From contig NZ_AUEC01000024.1 in NCBI RefSeq assembly GCF_000425785.1, forward strand, positions 1 through 64,000: 64,000 bases of DNA, written 5' to 3'. The position numbers and the translations under genes were made by a program. The notes under the pieces were generated by a model. The model saw nothing but the letters and a program-made list of their open reading frames with translations. It made no database searches and had not been told where the DNA came from. The stretch's first letter is position 1, and every line of letters starts with the position of its first letter. Source of the stretch: Pseudomonas taiwanensis DSM 21245 (GTDB taxonomy: Bacteria; Pseudomonadota; Gammaproteobacteria; Pseudomonadales; Pseudomonadaceae). This document shows positions 17,365 to 27,322 of this stretch, in pieces.

Positions 17365-17710
17365 AGGCTGTCGCTGTCGCTGTCGCTCGTTTTTTGCTTT
17401 TGCTTCTAGTGCGCAATAGACCAAGCGCCGCGAATTGCGACGTCAGGACGCCGAACGCAGGTCTTGCGGAGGGAGGTGACGGGCATGGATGCCCGTCAAG
17501 CGCTGCGGCCCAGGATGGGCCGTTCAGCGCGGTCCTCCCGGGAGCAAGGCCGGAGTGAGGGTACCCCGAAGCGAAGCGTAGGGGCCGGATGATAGGAGCT
17601 GACGGTTTTTGGTTCCTTTTTGCCACGACAAAAAGGGACCCGTAAGAGCGGAAAGGTGATTAGGCGTCACCTTGGCAAATGGATATGTTCACAAATCCAA
17701 ATACCAAAAC

Positions 17711-17752
17711 CTCGAACCTCGAACCTCGAACCTCGAACTTCAAACTTCAAAG
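17711..17752. repeat. Heptamer tandem repeat at the centre of the inverted repeat
   Basis: Six consecutive 7-base units: four exact CTCGAAC copies (17711-17738), then TTCAAAC and TTCAAAG. They lie in the spacer between the two long arms, so the unit number could vary between strains. Confidence 0.85.
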
Positions 17753-18069
17753 CGAATGCTTGGTGCTGGCACTCAAATAGCGTGAATATCCATTTGCCAT
17801 GGAGGCACCTATTCACCTTTCCGCCCTTCCGGCGGGTTACTTTGGTCGTGGCCAAAGTAACCAAAACCGTCGGCCCCTATCATCCGGCCCCTACGCTTCG
17901 CTCCGGGGTTCCCTCACTACGGCCTTGCTCCCGGGAGGACCGCGCTGAACGGCCCATCCTGGGCCGCAGCGCTTGACGGGCATCCATGCCCGTCACCTCC
18001 CTCCGCAAGACCTGCGTTCGGCCTCCTGACGTCGCAATTGGCGGCGCTTGGTCTATCGCGTAAAAAAAA

Positions 18070-18117
18070 GCAAAAGCAAAAGCAAAAGCAAAAGCAAAAG
18101 CAAAAACAAACACAAAC
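18070..18117. repeat. GCAAAA hexamer tandem repeat
   Basis: Six exact GCAAAA units (18070-18105) followed by two ACAAAC units, at the outer end of the right arm. The corresponding position in the left arm has only a short TTTTTTGCTTTTGCTT remnant, so the array has probably expanded by slippage on one side. Confidence 0.85.
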
Positions 18118-18152
18118 GCAGCGAGTGGGATGGCATAATCGAATAATCGTGT

Positions 18153-19043
18153 TCAGCGATATTCCGGTAATTGCGAAAGACCGGCTTTCAAGAAGTCCAC
18201 AAGCCGCCTGACTTTAGGCGAAAGATGCCGCTGCTGAGGATACAGCGCCCAAACCGCAGTATTAGGCGGCTGATGCGACTCCAACAGCGAAACCAACGCC
18301 CCGCTTTTAAGATGCTCCAGCACGTAATAATCCGGTAGCTGACACAATCCCATCCCCAGCAACGCAGCATCCAACACAGCTTGCCCACTGTTGCACCGCC
18401 AATTCCCCTGCACACGCTGACTGATCTCCCGACCATCCTGCTGCAGCGCCCAGATATCAGAGCTACCCACCAGGCAATTATGTCGCGCCAGCTCCGACAA
18501 ACTATGCGGCCGGCCATAACGCTCAAGGTAAGCCGGCGAAGCACACAGGTACATGCGCCGTGGCGCCAGACGAGCCGCGACCAACCGCGAGTCCTGCAGA
18601 CGCCCCAGGCGAATCGCCAGGTCCATCCCCTCGTGCACCAGGTCCAGCGTCCGGTTGGTCAGTTCCACCTCGACCCGCAACTGCGGATACAACGCCATGA
18701 AGCGCGTGACCAGAGGCACGATGAAACGCTCGCCGTAAGCCACCGCGCAGGTCATGCGCAACAATCCCTTCGGTTCACTGGCCAAGTCGCCCATCGCGCG
18801 TAACGCCTCTTCGCGACCATCTTGCAGACGCTGGCAGTGTTGAAGGAACGTCTGGCCTGCCTCGCTCAACGTCACGCGGCGGGTACTGCGGTACAACAGG
18901 CGTGTCTGCAGGCGCTCCTCTAGGCGAGCGATCTGCCGGCTGATGTGCGACGACGATACCCCTAACCGCTCCGCCGCAGCAGTGAACTGTCCCGACTCGG
19001 CCACGGCAACGAACTCGTCGATGCCTTCCCAGCGACTGCTCAT
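18153..19043 (-). CDS. LysR-family transcriptional regulator divergent from frmA
   Basis: Cytoplasmic DNA-binding regulator of 296 residues. The N-terminal winged helix-turn-helix is clear (TAAAERLGVSSSHISRQIARLEERL, about residues 21-45), followed by the LysR effector-binding domain ending in VRRLVDFLKAGL. It is transcribed away from frmA with a 107-bp gap (19044-19150), the classical layout for a LysR protein acting on a divergent target, so control of the formaldehyde genes is a reasonable inference but not shown. The protein belongs to the broad AaeR/DhcR-like group by general look; no specific effector can be assigned. Confidence 0.9.
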   Translation of the reverse strand: MSSRWEGIDEFVAVAESGQFTAAAERLGVSSSHISRQIARLEERLQTRLLYRSTRRVTLSEAGQTFLQHCQRLQDGREEALRAMGDLASEPKGLLRMTCAVAYGERFIVPLVTRFMALYPQLRVEVELTNRTLDLVHEGMDLAIRLGRLQDSRLVAARLAPRRMYLCASPAYLERYGRPHSLSELARHNCLVGSSDIWALQQDGREISQRVQGNWRCNSGQAVLDAALLGMGLCQLPDYYVLEHLKSGALVSLLESHQPPNTAVWALYPQQRHLSPKVRRLVDFLKAGLSQLPEYR

Positions 19044-19066
19044 CGATTATCCCTGTATGGCAATAA

Positions 19067-20263
<1,197 letters not shown>

Positions 20264-20271
20264 GGTCAGCC

Positions 20272-21126
20272 ATGAGCCTGGATAACATCTCCTGCCAGAA
20301 GAGCTTCGGCGGCTGGCACAAGCGTTACCGGCATCACTCCAAGGTGCTGGGCTGTGACATGGTATTCGCCGTGTACCTGCCGCCGCAGGCCGAACAGGGC
20401 GAGAAGCTACCGGTGCTCTATTGGCTGAGCGGCCTGACGTGCACCGATGAAAACTTCATGCAAAAGGCCGGCGCCCAGCGCCTGGCCGCCGAGCTGGGGC
20501 TGATCATCGTCGCGCCAGACACCAGTCCGCGTGGTGAGCAGGTGCCCGGCGATCCGGACGATGCCTGGGACTTCGGACTCGGTGCTGGCTTCTACCTCAA
20601 TGCCACCCAGCAACCCTGGTCGAAGCACTACCGTATGCACGATTACGTGGTCGAGGAGCTACCGGCACTGATCGAGGCGCATTTCCCAGCTTCCGACCAG
20701 CGCAGCATCAGCGGCCATTCCATGGGCGGGCACGGTGCTTTGGTCTGCGCATTGCGCAACCCAGGGCGCTACCGTTCGGTGTCGGCGTTTTCGCCAATCA
20801 GCAATCCAATGGATTGCCCTTGGGGCGAAAAGGCCTTCAGCCGTTACCTGGGTGAGGACCGGGCGCGCTGGCGCGAGTGGGATGCCAGTGTGCTGCTGGC
20901 CGAGACGCCTTCCGGCAAATGCCCGCCGTTGCTGGTCGATCAGGGCGACCGCGATGACTTCCTCGAGAAGCAGCTCAAGCCAGAAGCACTGGAGCAGGCA
21001 GCGCGCAAGGGGGGGCATGAGCTGACCCTGCGTCTGCAGCCTGGGTATGACCATAGCTACTACTTCATCGCCAGCTTCATCGATGAGCACCTGCGCCATC
21101 ACGCGCTAGCGCTGGGGCGGGCGTAG
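20272..21126 (+). CDS. fghA: S-formylglutathione hydrolase
   Basis: Serine esterase that hydrolyses S-formylglutathione to formate and glutathione. The 284-residue protein is an esterase D type alpha/beta hydrolase with the nucleophile elbow GHSMGGHGA near residue 146-154, the acid in [12 protein letters not shown] and the catalytic His in YDHSYYFI near residue 262. GLTCTDENF is a family hallmark. It completes the pathway begun by frmA, nine bases upstream. A hairpin with a T tract follows about 60 bases after the stop. Confidence 0.96.
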   Translation: MSLDNISCQKSFGGWHKRYRHHSKVLGCDMVFAVYLPPQAEQGEKLPVLYWLSGLTCTDENFMQKAGAQRLAAELGLIIVAPDTSPRGEQVPGDPDDAWDFGLGAGFYLNATQQPWSKHYRMHDYVVEELPALIEAHFPASDQRSISGHSMGGHGALVCALRNPGRYRSVSAFSPISNPMDCPWGEKAFSRYLGEDRARWREWDASVLLAETPSGKCPPLLVDQGDRDDFLEKQLKPEALEQAARKGGHELTLRLQPGYDHSYYFIASFIDEHLRHHALALGRA

Positions 21127-21184
21127 CGGTGGTGCTTGGTGTCGGCAATAGCCAGCCCAAGCGCCCACAAAGCAGGTAGAATCA

Positions 21185-21210
21185 CGCCCTGACTTTATCA
21201 GGGCGTTTTT
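21185..21210 (+). terminator. Hairpin with T tract between fghA and ispF
   Basis: Perfect 8-bp stem CGCCCTGA / TCAGGGCG with a 5-base loop, followed directly by TTTTT, so it looks like an intrinsic terminator for frmA-fghA. It ends only two bases before the ispF start codon at 21213, leaving no room for a separate ribosome site after it. Confidence 0.65.
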
Positions 21211-21212
21211 CT

Positions 21213-21686
21213 ATGCGTATTGGCCACGGCTACGATGTGCACCGTTTCTGCGACGGTGATTTCATTACCCTGGGCGGGGTGCGTATCCCCCACAAATACG
21301 GCCTGCTGGCCCACTCCGACGGTGACGTGCTGCTGCACGCACTGAGCGATGCTTTGCTCGGCGCCGCCGCGCTGGGAGACATCGGCAAGCATTTCCCCGA
21401 TACCGACCCGCAGTTCAAGGGCGCGGACAGCCGTGTCCTGCTGCGTCACGTGGTCGGCATCGTTCTGGCCAAGGGCTGGAAAGTCGGCAACGTCGACGCC
21501 ACCATCGTTGCCCAGGCGCCGAAGATGGCCCCACACATCGAAACCATGCGCCAGCTGATCGCCGAGGACCTGCACGTCGAACTCGACCAGGTCAACGTCA
21601 AGGCGACCACCACCGAAAAACTCGGCTTCACCGGCCGCGAGGAGGGTATCGCCGTGCATGCGGTTGCCCTGTTGCTGCCAGCATGA
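21213..21686 (+). CDS. ispF: 2-C-methyl-D-erythritol 2,4-cyclodiphosphate synthase IspF
   Basis: Fifth step of the MEP isoprenoid pathway, cyclising CDP-methylerythritol phosphate with release of CMP. The 157-residue protein starts [12 protein letters not shown], containing the Asp and His zinc ligands; the third His is in [28 protein letters not shown] near the C-terminus is typical. The ATG sits directly behind a terminator-like hairpin and no Shine-Dalgarno is visible. The stop overlaps the truD start by four bases. The next gene group (truD, surE, pcm, nlpD, rpoS) follows without a terminator. Confidence 0.95.
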   Translation: MRIGHGYDVHRFCDGDFITLGGVRIPHKYGLLAHSDGDVLLHALSDALLGAAALGDIGKHFPDTDPQFKGADSRVLLRHVVGIVLAKGWKVGNVDATIVAQAPKMAPHIETMRQLIAEDLHVELDQVNVKATTTEKLGFTGREEGIAVHAVALLLPA

Positions 21687-22728
21687 CCGAACACGACCTG
21701 CTCGGCCCGCGTGCATCGGGCCAATCCTTGGGCACCGGGGTGCTCAAGGCGGTGGCCGACGATTTCCAGGTGGACGAAGTGCTGGACATTCCGCTGTCCG
21801 GCCAGGGCGAGCACCTGTGGCTGTGGGTTGAAAAGCGTGACCTCAATACCGAGGAGGCTGCTCGTCGCCTGGCACGTGCAGCTGGTGTGCCGGTCCGCGC
21901 CATCAGCTACGCCGGTCTGAAGGACCGCCAGGCCCTGACCCGCCAGTGGTTCAGCCTGCACCTGCCGGGCAAGGCCGACCCGGACCTGTCCCGCGCCGAA
22001 GACGAAACCCTGCGTGTACTCAAGCAGGTGCGCCACCAGCGCAAACTGCAACGAGGCGCTCATTCCGCCAACGGCTTTACCCTGCGTCTGACTGCGCTGG
22101 CGGCAGACCACCAGGCGCTGGATGCTCGGCTGGAACTGCTCAAGCAGCAGGGGGTGCCCAACTACTTCGGCACGCAGCGTTTCGGCCATGGTGGCGGCAA
22201 CGTGCATGACGCCCGGGACTGGGCACAGCGCAAGGCGCTACCGGAACAACGCAATGTACGTTCGCGGCTGCTGTCAGCGGCGCGCAGCTATGTGTTCAAC
22301 CAGGTGTTGGCGGCTCGGGTTGCCGATGGAAGCTGGCAGCACGCGCAGGTTGGCGATTTGTTGGCGTTCACTGACAGCCGTAGTTTCTTTCCGGCGGGCG
22401 AGTCGGAATGTTCCGATCCACGCCTGGCGATTCTGGACTTGCATCCCACCGGCCCGATGTGGGGAGAGGGTCCGTCACCGGCAGCCGGGGCGCCCTTCGA
22501 GCTGGAGTCGGCTGTCGGCGAGCAGCACCAGGCGCTTTGCCAATGGCTGGCCCACGCGGGAATGAGTCACGAACGACGCATCCTGCGGCTCCCTATTGGC
22601 AGCTTGTCGTGGCATTATCCCGAGCCTGATATCCTGCAACTGGAATTCGTCCTTCCGGCCGGATGCTTCGCCACCGTGGTGGTGCGCGAACTCGTCGATC
22701 TGGTGCCGGCAGGGCAGACGGACAGCCC

Positions 22729-22741
<13 letters not shown>
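21683..22741 (+). CDS. truD: tRNA pseudouridine(13) synthase TruD
   Basis: Makes pseudouridine 13 in tRNA-Glu. The 352-residue protein carries the TruD catalytic segment [19 protein letters not shown] with the catalytic Asp near residue 80, and the [12 protein letters not shown] motif near residue 155-166 that marks the family. Translation is coupled to ispF by an ATGA overlap, and the 3' end overlaps surE by 13 bases. This ispF-truD-surE-pcm-nlpD-rpoS order is a known gamma-proteobacterial arrangement. Confidence 0.95.
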
Positions 22742-24155
<1,414 letters not shown>

Positions 24156-24336
24156 GCCGTACGGAATATTTGCGCAGACGCAGAATTCTTGCGGCAAGGC
24201 CCTGTCTATCTGCGGTGCGGTCGAGTTGTTCTCAGGCTGCGCCGAGCTCTCCCAAGGCGGACGGGCTCAGTTATAATTGCAACAATATTGCATTTCTTAT
24301 CGTCATATCGTTTTGGGCACCATGAGGGGAGCGCGG

Positions 24337-25194
24337 GTGGGTCACACAGTCGTTCAGCAGCGCAGGGATCGGTCGGGTTTGAAGCTTCTGGTGATCGCAC
24401 TGGCCATGGGCAGCCTGCTGACCGGCTGCTCCAGCACCGGCTCGAGCGGCGCGCGGGTAGTCGACCGTAATACCACGGCGCCCAAGCGGCCAGCGGTGAC
24501 CTCGGGTCAGTACATCGTCAAGCCCGGCGATACGCTGTTTTCCATCGCCTTCCGCTACGGCTGGGACTACAAGGAGCTGGCGGCGCGCAACGGCATCTCG
24601 GCCCCCTATACCATTCGTCCCGGCCAGGCGATACGTTTCAGCAGCGGTTCCAGCAGCAGTACCACCGTGGTCTCCAGCCCATCGTCTTCGAGCAGGACAA
24701 CGGTCACCCGCCGCCCGGTCACCAGCACGGTCACGACGCCCGCCAGCAATCGCAAACCGGCGACTTCGACGCCGGCGACCCCGGCACCGGTGGTCACTAC
24801 CGTGCCTGCCGCCGAGCGTGCCGTGGGTGGTTGGACCTGGCCGGCGAACGGCGTCCTGATTGGAAAATTCGCTTCAAACGGTAGTTTGAATAAAGGCATT
24901 GATATCGCCGGTGATTTGGGACAGCCTGTTTTTGCTGCAGCTGATGGTTCGGTGGTCTACGCCGGCAGTGGCTTGAGGGGCTACGGCGAGCTGATCATCA
25001 TCAAGCACAGTGATACCTACGTCAGTGCCTACGGCCATAACCGCAGGCTTTTGGTTCGGGAGGGGCAGCAGGTCAAGGCAGGGCAGTCGATTGCTGAAAT
25101 GGGGTCCACGGGCACTGATCGGGTGAAGCTGCATTTCGAGATTCGCCGCCAGGGCAAACCCGTCGATCCGCTCCAATTCCTGCCACGCCGTTGA
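24337..25194 (+). CDS. nlpD: Lipoprotein NlpD, LysM and degenerate LytM domains
   Basis: Outer-membrane lipoprotein that in relatives activates the amidase AmiC for septal peptidoglycan splitting. I choose the GTG at 24337 because a strong GAGGGGAG ribosome site ends five bases before it; ATG 24322 overlaps that site. The product of 285 residues has a signal peptide with lipobox LTGC near residue 31, a LysM domain (YIVKPGDTLFSIAFRYGW...), a Ser/Thr/Pro-rich linker, and a C-terminal M23 domain. The first metal ligand is replaced (NKGIDIAG), as in catalytically inactive NlpD. A perfect -10-like TATAAT lies at 24272-24277. The main rpoS promoter is known to lie inside nlpD in pseudomonads; I could not pick it out. 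Confidence 0.93.
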   Translation: MGHTVVQQRRDRSGLKLLVIALAMGSLLTGCSSTGSSGARVVDRNTTAPKRPAVTSGQYIVKPGDTLFSIAFRYGWDYKELAARNGISAPYTIRPGQAIRFSSGSSSSTTVVSSPSSSSRTTVTRRPVTSTVTTPASNRKPATSTPATPAPVVTTVPAAERAVGGWTWPANGVLIGKFASNGSLNKGIDIAGDLGQPVFAAADGSVVYAGSGLRGYGELIIIKHSDTYVSAYGHNRRLLVREGQQVKAGQSIAEMGSTGTDRVKLHFEIRRQGKPVDPLQFLPRR

Positions 25195-25271
25195 TCGTTG
25201 TACCCGGCCTGTTCCTATGATGTAGAGGGGACAGGCTCCAGCGCTGCCAGGGAAACAGGTGCCGCTTGAGT

Positions 25272-25287
25272 CTGAGTTCGAACTCAG
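25272..25287. repeat. Palindrome just upstream of the rpoS ribosome site
   Basis: CTGAGTTCGAACTCAG is a 16-base perfect palindrome. It ends right at the AAAGGA ribosome-binding sequence (25289-25294) for rpoS, so it could form a hairpin in the leader mRNA or a dimer operator in DNA. Confidence 0.55.
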
Positions 25288-25302
25288 CAAAGGACTATAA
25301 CA

Positions 25303-26310
25303 ATGGCTCTCAATAAAGAAGCGCCGGAGTTTGACATCGACGATGACGTCCTCCTGATGGAGACGGGTATCGTTTTGGAAACGGATGTGGTGTCAGACGA
25401 ACCTGCTGTACCTTCGGTTCGGACGAGGGCCAAGTCAGGCTCTACGCTCAAGCAACACAAGTATATCGATTACAGCCGGGCGCTCGATGCCACCCAGCTG
25501 TATCTCAACGAGATTGGATTCTCGCCTCTGCTGTCGCCGGAAGAGGAAGTGCACTTTGCGCGCTTGTCGCAAAAGGGCGATCCCGCTGGCCGTAAACGCA
25601 TGATCGAAAGCAACCTGCGCCTGGTTGTGAAAATCGCGCGTCGTTATGTAAATCGCGGATTGTCGTTGCTCGACCTGATCGAGGAGGGCAACCTGGGGCT
25701 GATCCGCGCGGTCGAGAAGTTCGACCCGGAACGCGGTTTCCGCTTCTCGACCTATGCGACCTGGTGGATTCGCCAGACCATCGAGCGGGCAATCATGAAC
25801 CAGACCCGCACCATTCGCCTGCCGATCCACGTGGTCAAGGAGCTGAACGTCTACCTGCGTGCCGCGCGGGAACTGACCCAGAAGCTTGATCATGAACCGT
25901 CGCCTGAAGAAATCGCCACCCTGCTCGAGAAGCCCGTCACCGAGGTCAAGCGCATGCTTGGTCTCAACGAACGGGTTTCGTCGGTGGATGTTTCCCTGGG
26001 CCCGGATTCGGACAAGACGCTGCTCGATACCCTCACCGACGATCGGCCAACCGATCCGTGCGAGCTGCTGCAAGACGACGACCTGTCGCAGAGTATCGAC
26101 CAGTGGCTGGGCGAGCTGACTGACAAGCAGCGTGAGGTGGTGGTGCGCCGCTTTGGTCTGCGTGGCCATGAGAGCAGTACGCTGGAGGATGTTGGCCTGG
26201 AGATTGGCCTGACCCGCGAGCGGGTGCGTCAGATTCAGGTGGAGGGGCTCAAGCGGCTGCGCGAGATCCTCGAGAAGAACGGCCTGTCCAGCGAGTCGTT
26301 GTTCCAGTAA
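25303..26310 (+). CDS. rpoS: RNA polymerase sigma factor RpoS
   Basis: Stationary-phase and general stress sigma factor. The 335-residue protein has the acidic N-terminus of RpoS ([19 protein letters not shown]), region 1.2 ([20 protein letters not shown]), region 2 with [18 protein letters not shown], region 3, and the region 4 helix-turn-helix [24 protein letters not shown] clear AAAGGA site precedes the ATG. The gene follows nlpD and is followed by an intrinsic terminator and then by rsmZ, the conserved Pseudomonas order. Confidence 0.98.
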   Translation: MALNKEAPEFDIDDDVLLMETGIVLETDVVSDEPAVPSVRTRAKSGSTLKQHKYIDYSRALDATQLYLNEIGFSPLLSPEEEVHFARLSQKGDPAGRKRMIESNLRLVVKIARRYVNRGLSLLDLIEEGNLGLIRAVEKFDPERGFRFSTYATWWIRQTIERAIMNQTRTIRLPIHVVKELNVYLRAARELTQKLDHEPSPEEIATLLEKPVTEVKRMLGLNERVSSVDVSLGPDSDKTLLDTLTDDRPTDPCELLQDDDLSQSIDQWLGELTDKQREVVVRRFGLRGHESSTLEDVGLEIGLTRERVRQIQVEGLKRLREILEKNGLSSESLFQ

Positions 26311-26325
26311 CCAAGGCTGCAATGC

Positions 26326-26357
26326 AAAACGCCCCGATGACCTCGGGGCGTTTTTGT
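26326..26357 (+). terminator. Intrinsic terminator of rpoS
   Basis: Perfect 8-bp stem CGCCCCGA / TCGGGGCG (26330-26350) with A-rich 5' flank and TTTTTGTTT directly after it, 15 bases past the rpoS stop. Confidence 0.9.
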
Positions 26358-26481
26358 TTGCTTCATCGGCGTGCAGCATACCGCTGGCCAGCTGCGGCCC
26401 AGCAGGAGCCGGCTCAGCACCGATTGCCGGGCCGCGAAGCCCCAGCGCCACTATGTAAAGCGCTACCCCTGTAGCATCGTG

Positions 26482-26499
26482 TGTAAGCCTTTGCTTACT
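26482..26499. promoter_or_regulatory. GacA upstream activating site of rsmZ
   Basis: TGTAAG-CCTTTG-CTTACT matches the consensus TGTAAG-N6-CTTACA of the upstream element bound by phosphorylated GacA, with one mismatch in the last base. It lies about 190 bases before the inferred start of the rsmZ RNA, the expected spacing for Pseudomonas. Confidence 0.85.
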
Positions 26500-26637
26500 G
26501 GTTTTGTAAGCTTTCTACGGAAGTTCCAGTAAAAATTCTTCCGTTGCAGCACAAGACTTTTTATAACTATTTGAAAAATATAGCTTATTTGGTTGTGAGG
26601 AAGTGTGTCCCCTGCAACATCTTGTGAGGTCTCGCAG

Positions 26638-26665
26638 TTGCCTGCTTGGCGCAAGTCGCTAGTAT
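26638..26665 (+). promoter_or_regulatory. rsmZ core promoter
   Basis: A -35-like TTGCCT (26638-26643) and a -10-like TAGTAT (26660-26665) with 16-base spacing; the RNA start would fall at about 26672. Confidence 0.6.
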
Positions 26666-26671
26666 TCGAAC

Positions 26672-26804
26672 TGTGCACACGGACATGCACAGGCTTTCAG
26701 GATGAAAGCCAAGGACATCGCAAGACGCGATTTCATCAGGACGATGTTTGGGACAAGCAGGGACTACGGAAAAAATGTGGGCGGGTCAAACCGCCCCTTT
26801 TTTT
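26672..26804 (+). ncRNA. rsmZ: Small regulatory RNA RsmZ
   Basis: RNA of the Gac/Rsm cascade that sequesters the translational repressors RsmA/RsmE. It contains seven GGA motifs (about 26681, 26700, 26713, 26739, 26751, 26761 and 26768). Three are displayed in hairpin loops: TGTGCA-cacggaca-TGCACA, GGCTTTC-AGGAT-GAAAGCC and CATC-aggac-GATG. A fourth hairpin (ATCGC-AAGAC-GCGAT) follows an unpaired GGA. It ends in an intrinsic terminator (GGGCGG / CCGCCC then seven T). Position between rpoS and fdxA is the conserved place of rsmZ in Pseudomonas. The 5' end is inferred from the promoter; the 3' end from the T tract. Confidence 0.92.
26779..26804 (+). terminator. Intrinsic terminator of rsmZ
   Basis: Stem GGGCGG / CCGCCC (26779-26796) with a 6-base loop followed by CTTTTTTT; it forms the 3' end of RsmZ. 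Confidence 0.85.
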
Positions 26805-26818
26805 GCCCGCTGAACATG

Positions 26819-26844
26819 AAAAAAGGCCCTTTCGGGCCTTTTTC
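26819..26844. terminator. Bidirectional terminator between rsmZ and fdxA
   Basis: AAAAGGCCC-TTTC-GGGCCTTTTT reads as a stem plus T tract on both strands. It lies 15 bases beyond the fdxA stop, so its main use is probably to end the leftward fdxA transcript. Confidence 0.85.
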
Positions 26845-26858
26845 GTTGCTGGTCGCGA

Positions 26859-27182
26859 TCAACGCTCCAAGTCGGCGATCTTGCCGGTTTTGCCATCCCA
26901 CTCTTCAGCGTCCGGCAGGGCGTCCTTACGCTCGGTGATGTTAGGCCAGATCTCTGCCAGCTCGGCGTTCAGCTCGATGAAGTTCTCCATGCCCGCTGGA
27001 ACCTCGTCTTCCGAGAAGATTGCTTGTGCCGGGCACTCTGGTTCACACAGGGCGCAGTCGATGCACTCGTCCGGGTGAATGACCAGGAAGTTCGGGCCTT
27101 CGTAGAAGCAGTCCACCGGACAGACTTCCACGCAGTCGGTGTATTTGCATTTGATGCAGTTGTCGGTGACGACGAAGGTCAT
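26859..27182 (-). CDS. fdxA: Seven-iron ferredoxin FdxA
   Basis: Small electron carrier with one 3Fe-4S and one 4Fe-4S cluster. The 107-residue protein has the N-terminal cluster motif [19 protein letters not shown] (residues 8-26) and the second motif [12 protein letters not shown] (residues 39-50), followed by the long C-terminal extension of the Azotobacter ferredoxin I type. An AGGAG ribosome site precedes the ATG. The gene is on the minus strand downstream of mutS, separated by 140 bp with a nested inverted repeat. Its redox partner is not evident here, although fpr lies further along the window. Confidence 0.95.
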   Translation of the reverse strand: MTFVVTDNCIKCKYTDCVEVCPVDCFYEGPNFLVIHPDECIDCALCEPECPAQAIFSEDEVPAGMENFIELNAELAEIWPNITERKDALPDAEEWDGKTGKIADLER

Positions 27183-27232
27183 TTCTAGTTCTCTCCTCAG
27201 GCGACGGCGGCGGCCCTTCCTCTCGGGGCCGC

Positions 27233-27291
27233 GCGGTTTGCGGGTGGTTGGCTGCAGGCCAGGCTAATAACCTGCAGCGCCAGCAAACCGC
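27233..27291. repeat. Nested inverted repeat between mutS and fdxA
   Basis: Outer arms GCGGTTTGC (27233-27241) and GCAAACCGC (27283-27291) enclose inner arms CTGCAGG (27252-27258) and CCTGCAG (27271-27277). No T tract follows on either strand, so it may be an mRNA structure between two leftward genes rather than a terminator. Confidence 0.6.
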
Positions 27292-27322
27292 GGCGGATTC
27301 TACCAGCTTGTAGTGGGCGCCG

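Larger units (their letters stand above)
17390..18117. repeat. Long inverted repeat with tandem-repeat centre and edges
   Basis: This stretch holds no gene I believe. The left arm (about 17390-17693) and the right arm (about 17780-18085) are near-identical reverse complements. Matching blocks run from GCTTTTGCTT and the following AATAGACCAAGCGCCGC..., through GAGGGAGGTGACGGGCATGG, to GGCAAATGGATAT near the centre. The centre carries a 7-bp tandem array. The right edge carries a GCAAAA hexamer array and the left edge a TGTCGC array (three units, 17369-17386). Open frames in the arms are mirror images of each other and look like artefacts. It may be a widespread Pseudomonas intergenic repeat or a MITE-like element; I cannot name a family. 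Confidence 0.85.
26358..26671. other. rpoS-rsmZ intergenic region
   Basis: Gene-free stretch between the rpoS terminator and rsmZ. The first part looks like degraded REP-type sequence. From 26482 it is AT-rich and carries the GacA upstream site and the rsmZ promoter, listed separately. An open frame on the minus strand (26463-26690) has no support. Confidence 0.6.

Noticed and set aside
17331..17976. Open frames inside the long inverted repeat that might be read as short hypothetical proteins
   Set aside because: They mirror each other in the two arms, have no ribosome sites or recognisable domains, and lie over the repeat structure.
24277..24336. An upstream extension of nlpD from a TTG codon
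   Set aside because: The strong GAGGGGAG site precedes GTG 24337, and the upstream part has no signal-peptide character.
26463..26690. A short minus-strand frame opposite the rsmZ promoter region
   Set aside because: It covers the GacA site and promoter of rsmZ and has no protein-like features.
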